64,000 bases of DNA from Moniliella sp. 'wahieum'. Lineage: Eukaryota; Basidiomycota; Moniliellomycetes; Moniliellales; Moniliellaceae. The stretch covers positions 1 through 64,000 of the forward strand of contig RSEE01000036.1 in NCBI GenBank assembly GCA_003971905.1, written 5' to 3'. How positions within the stretch are numbered: position 1 is the first letter of the stretch; each line of letters opens with the position of its first letter. This document shows positions 60,765 to 64,000 of this stretch, piece after piece. Made by a program: the position numbers and the translations under genes. The notes beneath the pieces are model-generated. The model did no database searches. It saw only the letters and a list, made by a program, of their open reading frames with translations, and was not told where the DNA came from.

Positions 60765-62116
60765 GGCGGGCGGCGGCGAGGAGGACGCGGTGGTGGTGGT
60801 GGTGGTGGGCAGGAGGACGCGGTTGCCAACCGCGGAGCTGAGCCAAGCAAGAAGGCAACAGCACTGGGCTCGCACGGCGCCAGGTGGGACGCCGGGCGTT
60901 GCTAGGGTTGCTGCACTCTCCTCAAACCGTCCGGAGCCCAGTCGCCCGTAGCGACCCAGTCCGATCGCAGCAGAAGCGAGCAGGCGATTGGCCAGGCACA
61001 CCCTCCATCCACCACCCCCCCGTCAGCACTGCGTCCGTCGCTTGCCCCATTTCAGCGAAGAGGCACGATTCGCATGGCTACTCGTTCAGTTACTTACGGG
61101 CTGCACGCAGTACAACACAATCCATACAATACATACAATTACAAGCTGGCAGGAAAAAGCAGGCAACGTGCGACAAGGGATGCTGCCCACAAGAGGGGGA
61201 CAGCCATTGCAATCGTGCGTGCGCAGGTAGAAGATGGGGTATCGGGTGGGATATGAAGGGGATCAAGACAGAAAGCGGGCAACGGCCAATCTGAGCAGCA
61301 ACCGCCAAAAAAAGGTCAGCAACTCTACTTCACGACGAACCCGCCACGCACGAGTGCGGAGGGAAGCAAGGAAAAACGAAGCAAAGCGAAACAAAATCAG
61401 AGAGAAGATTGATCACGTCACACAGGGACGAAGCTGCATGCCCCAGCCGCCTCCTGGCCAGCGGGACACCAGAACGCTTGAGCCCAGGTGGCTCACACCT
61501 GCTCCACCTCCGCTCCTGCAAGGAGGAAGGGGGGGGGCAGAGCAAGGAGCGTGCCTGAGCGCAGTTGGCTCTGGGTCCACCAGCACCTGGGCCGGCCGGG
61601 GGGTGCGCAAGACAGGGGCCCAAAGGGCGCGTCTGTCTTCCGCGCAGCTCCGCCCCCGATCGGGGAATGGATTATCTGTGTCTTCATCATGAAGGCGAGA
61701 GGGGAGCCGGGGACGGGGCAGAGCAAAGAACGTACGGTGGGTGCGGCCGAGGCGGGCTGCCTGTGCGTGCTCAGCGAGGGAAGAGACGCATGCTGGGGGG
61801 TGGGTGGAGAAGACGGGTGGAGAAGACGGGGGGAGAAGACGTGGATGCGTCGTCTGAAAAGCACGTGTGGATGGTGAGGGGCGGAACAGGAAGGGGCGGA
61901 AGCGCAGGGGGATGTGATTTGCCAGCCCACCTCGGACAAACTGGGCGATGGGGATCGACGATGGCAGATGGCCGGTCGGTCGGATCACGGCAACGCGAGA
62001 CGGCACTCCTGTCCAAGGCAAGGCCTAGCCCAGGGGGGTAGAGGGACAGAGCAAGGAGAGATAGCATCGCATTCGATGGGACATGCACAAAACACAACAA
62101 CCCAAGCAAAAAGAAA
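60765..62116. other. Intergenic region
   Basis: Upstream of the nucleoporin gene. Some stop-poor GC-rich frames, no conserved protein. A CAATCCATACAATACATACAA patch lies near 61,118-61,138. Confidence 0.5.
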
Positions 62117-62204
62117 GGAGTAGGTCGGACTTGAACCAACGACTTCAAGATGATGTCAACACACAAGTTGCAATCACACACGCTAACCGCTGCGTCACTA
62201 CTCC
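62117..62204 (-). tRNA. tRNA gene, isotype unresolved
   Basis: 88 bases on the minus strand. A perfect 7-bp acceptor stem (GGAGTAG with CTACTCC), D arm ACGC/GCGT with AGCGGTTA loop, T arm GTTGG/CCGAC with TTCAAGT loop, and a good B box (GGTTCAAGTCC). Between D and T arms there are 38 bases instead of about 22, so either an intron lies in the anticodon loop or this is a long-variable-arm (Ser/Leu) type. The sequence TTGCAA in the middle would give anticodon GCA (Cys) if the loop is TTGCAAC, but the flanking stem would then be almost all G-U pairs. Confidence 0.75.
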
Positions 62205-62598
62205 CTTGGGACCAGCGTGGAGGGCTGCAACTACTACATCCATCCCTCAGTTCAATTCCCAGTGGAGAGAGAAAGAAAGGGCCCTCCTTCTTCGGTCCTT
62301 GTAGCTCCCACAAGAACCCAGTCAAGTGCCACCTGTTTGGGAAGGAGCACGCCATCGAACGTGCGCGCCGACATGACGAGCGGCTGGCGGCGGATGGTGG
62401 GCGGGCGCTTGCCGGTGCTCGCGACGGCCATCTGGGCCTGGTTGAACGTTGATCATCGATAATCGATAACCGCCCTTCCGCCCATTCCGCCTGGCGCCCA
62501 CGCCGAAATGTTCAGAGGCGGCAGGAGCGGCAGATAGATAACAAGGCCAGCCTCCTCGGCGCTGCCCTCCCGCTCCCCCTCCCCGCCCACCCGCCATC
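62205..62598. other. Spacer before the metallophosphoesterase gene
   Basis: Contains the presumed upstream region of the tRNA and the promoter of the next gene. A near-palindromic TGATCATCGATAATCGATAA lies at about 62,451-62,470. Confidence 0.45.
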
Positions 62599-63458
62599 AT
62601 GCCGCCGCCCGTCGCGTGCGCCGCCTCCTCCTCCTCGCCATCGCCATCGCCGTTGGCGGTGCGGCCGCGTGCCCCGACGCCGCTGCCGACGCAGCACGGC
62701 CTGGCGCCGCGCTCGCAGCGCGGCGCGACCCAGCCGTCGGGCGGCCGCTCCCTTGTCCGCCGCTCACCTGGGCCAGGTCAACGTGCTGCACACGACCGAC
62801 ATTCATGGGTGGTACCAGGGCCACCTTGCAGCGACGCAGCCCGAGCCGAACTACTCGGCGGACTGGGGCGACTTTGTGAGTTTCGTGGCGCATCTGCGTC
62901 GGCAAGCGGCGCTGCGGGGTGTGGACCTGCTCCTGGTCGACACGGGCGATTTGCAGACGGCACGGGGTTGGCCGATTCGCCTCCCCAGGCCAAGTTGCCA
63001 GCCACACTGCCAACCAGTTCCACCTTATGGTCCACTACGATGTCCTGACGCCCGGCAACCACAACCTGTACAACTACACGCTTGCTCTCGACACGTACAC
63101 GCACTATGTGCCTGCCACCGCTGGCCGCTTCCTGGCGTCCAACATCACCTCACCCTCCCCTCGGGCGAGGAGGTGCGATGGGCAAGCGGTACCGCAAGTT
63201 TACCACCGCGCTCGGCCGCCGCGTCACGGCGTTTCGGTGTGCTGTTCAATTTCATGGCGCCGACAAGGGCATTGCGGTGCAGCGGGTGGAAGCGATGGTG
63301 CAGGAACCTTGGTTCCTCGAGGCCATCCAAGATCCACCCGATTTTCTTGGTCACAGGTACGTGTCGTATGCGCGCTGTTATCTTGCGTCAGGTGGAGAGG
63401 TAGAGTGGGGTGCACGAGTGCTGACTGACACAACCTGCCGTCTCGTTCGTTCGTTCGC

Positions 63459-63537
<79 letters not shown>

Positions 63538-64000
63538 GGGCAGGCCACATGCCCGTCGCGCGAGACAACTTCCCGACGGTGATCCAGGCCATTCGGAAGC
63601 TACATCCCACCACGCCCATCCTCGTTCTTGGTGGCCACACGCACATCCGAGACTGTGTGGTGTACGACGGTATGCGATGGGGCTGGGAGTGGGCGGTACC
63701 TCGAGACGGTAGGCTGGCTACGCCAACGCCTCAAACTTTCACGTTCCATCCTCGGGTGCAATGGCCACGTCGGACGAAATTTCGTTTGCGCGGTCGTACA
63801 TTGATGCGAACCGGCGCAACTATGCGATCCATGCTGGGCTCGCCTCGGAGGGCGGGTTGGACACCCCGCGCGGAGTCAACATTTCCCTTGCGCTGGACCA
63901 GATAGCTACCGAGTGGAACCTGAGCCACGTGCTGGGGCACGCGCCACAAGATTATTCCCTAGACGGGTATGCGGCGACGGACCAACGGTCGCTTCTGCAT
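62599..64000 (+). CDS. Secreted/vacuolar metallophosphoesterase, 5'-nucleotidase-like (partial)
   Basis: Calcineurin-like phosphoesterase of the 5'-nucleotidase family; the nearest yeast type is the uncharacterised YHR202W group. ATG 62599 is followed, after one frame change, by [18 protein letters not shown], a good signal peptide. Metal-binding motifs appear in order: [17 protein letters not shown] (D-x-H), LLLVDTGDL (G-D), [20 protein letters not shown] (G-N-H), [13 protein letters not shown] and [15 protein letters not shown] (G-H-x-H). Between them come [10 protein letters not shown] and [10 protein letters not shown]. After this the C-terminal domain starts ([32 protein letters not shown]-like sequence). 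The window ends inside it. Frame changes occur near 62,620, 62,960, 63,000, 63,180, 63,240 and 63,680-63,770. Substrate unknown. Confidence 0.88.
63357..63543 (+). other. Intron of the metallophosphoesterase gene
   Basis: GTACGT to GCAG. Splicing joins FLVTG to HMPVARD. It carries a long (CTGT)n repeat just before the 3' splice site. Confidence 0.88.
63459..63537. repeat. CTGT tetranucleotide microsatellite, about 20 copies
   Basis: A perfect (CTGT)n run of about 79 bases in the intron, ending 6 bases before its 3' splice site. Confidence 0.95.

Overview
This window looks like nuclear DNA of a filamentous or yeast-like fungus, most likely a GC-rich basidiomycete; Ustilaginomycotina is a guess, not a proof. 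The evidence is intron-poor genes with short introns (four of the six best-defined ones begin GTACGT), very Ser/Pro/Ala-rich linkers, and a typical fungal gene set: UDP-galactopyranose mutase, a urease G accessory protein with a His-rich N-terminus, a BAR-SH3 Rvs167 protein, the GPI mannosyltransferase Smp3, and a JLP1/TauD-type dioxygenase.

Layout. 1-23 kb is GC-rich: a Pro/Ser-rich hypothetical gene (-), ubiquitin-eS31 (+), an ERI1-like SAP/exonuclease (+), an Rvs167-like gene (+), a weak Pro-rich gene (-), a TauD dioxygenase (+), a large helical hypothetical gene (-) and UDP-galactopyranose mutase (-). From about 23.2 to 41.1 kb base composition becomes visibly more AT-rich and I recognise no conserved host gene. 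This island holds a complete young Ty1/copia element with identical 160-bp LTRs and a CTCGC target duplication, a solo LTR of the same family with an AGTAG duplication, a tRNA-like sequence, a diverged repeat pair and short gene-like remnants. It is a candidate centromeric or heterochromatic island. From 41.2 kb the GC-rich gene landscape resumes: eIF2-gamma (-), divergent from a possibly mitochondrial helical-repeat protein (+); Smp3 (-), divergent from UreG (+); an SQ/TQ-containing, possibly Mrc1-like protein (-); a Nup2-like nucleoporin with two tandem Ran-binding domains (-); a tRNA (-); and a metallophosphoesterase/5'-nucleotidase running off the right edge (+).

Nearly every recognisable gene, including ubiquitin-eS31, eIF2-gamma, UreG and the young retrotransposon, is broken by one or more apparent single-base deletions that move the conserved protein to another frame. 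Several fall in short homopolymers. Because unrelated essential genes all show this, residual sequencing indels are the simplest explanation. I therefore give each gene as one span and describe the frame changes. Intergenic DNA is rich in simple and short tandem repeats, notably 7-bp units. I did not find a convincing new multigene system; the strongest leads are the AT-shifted island and its retroelements.
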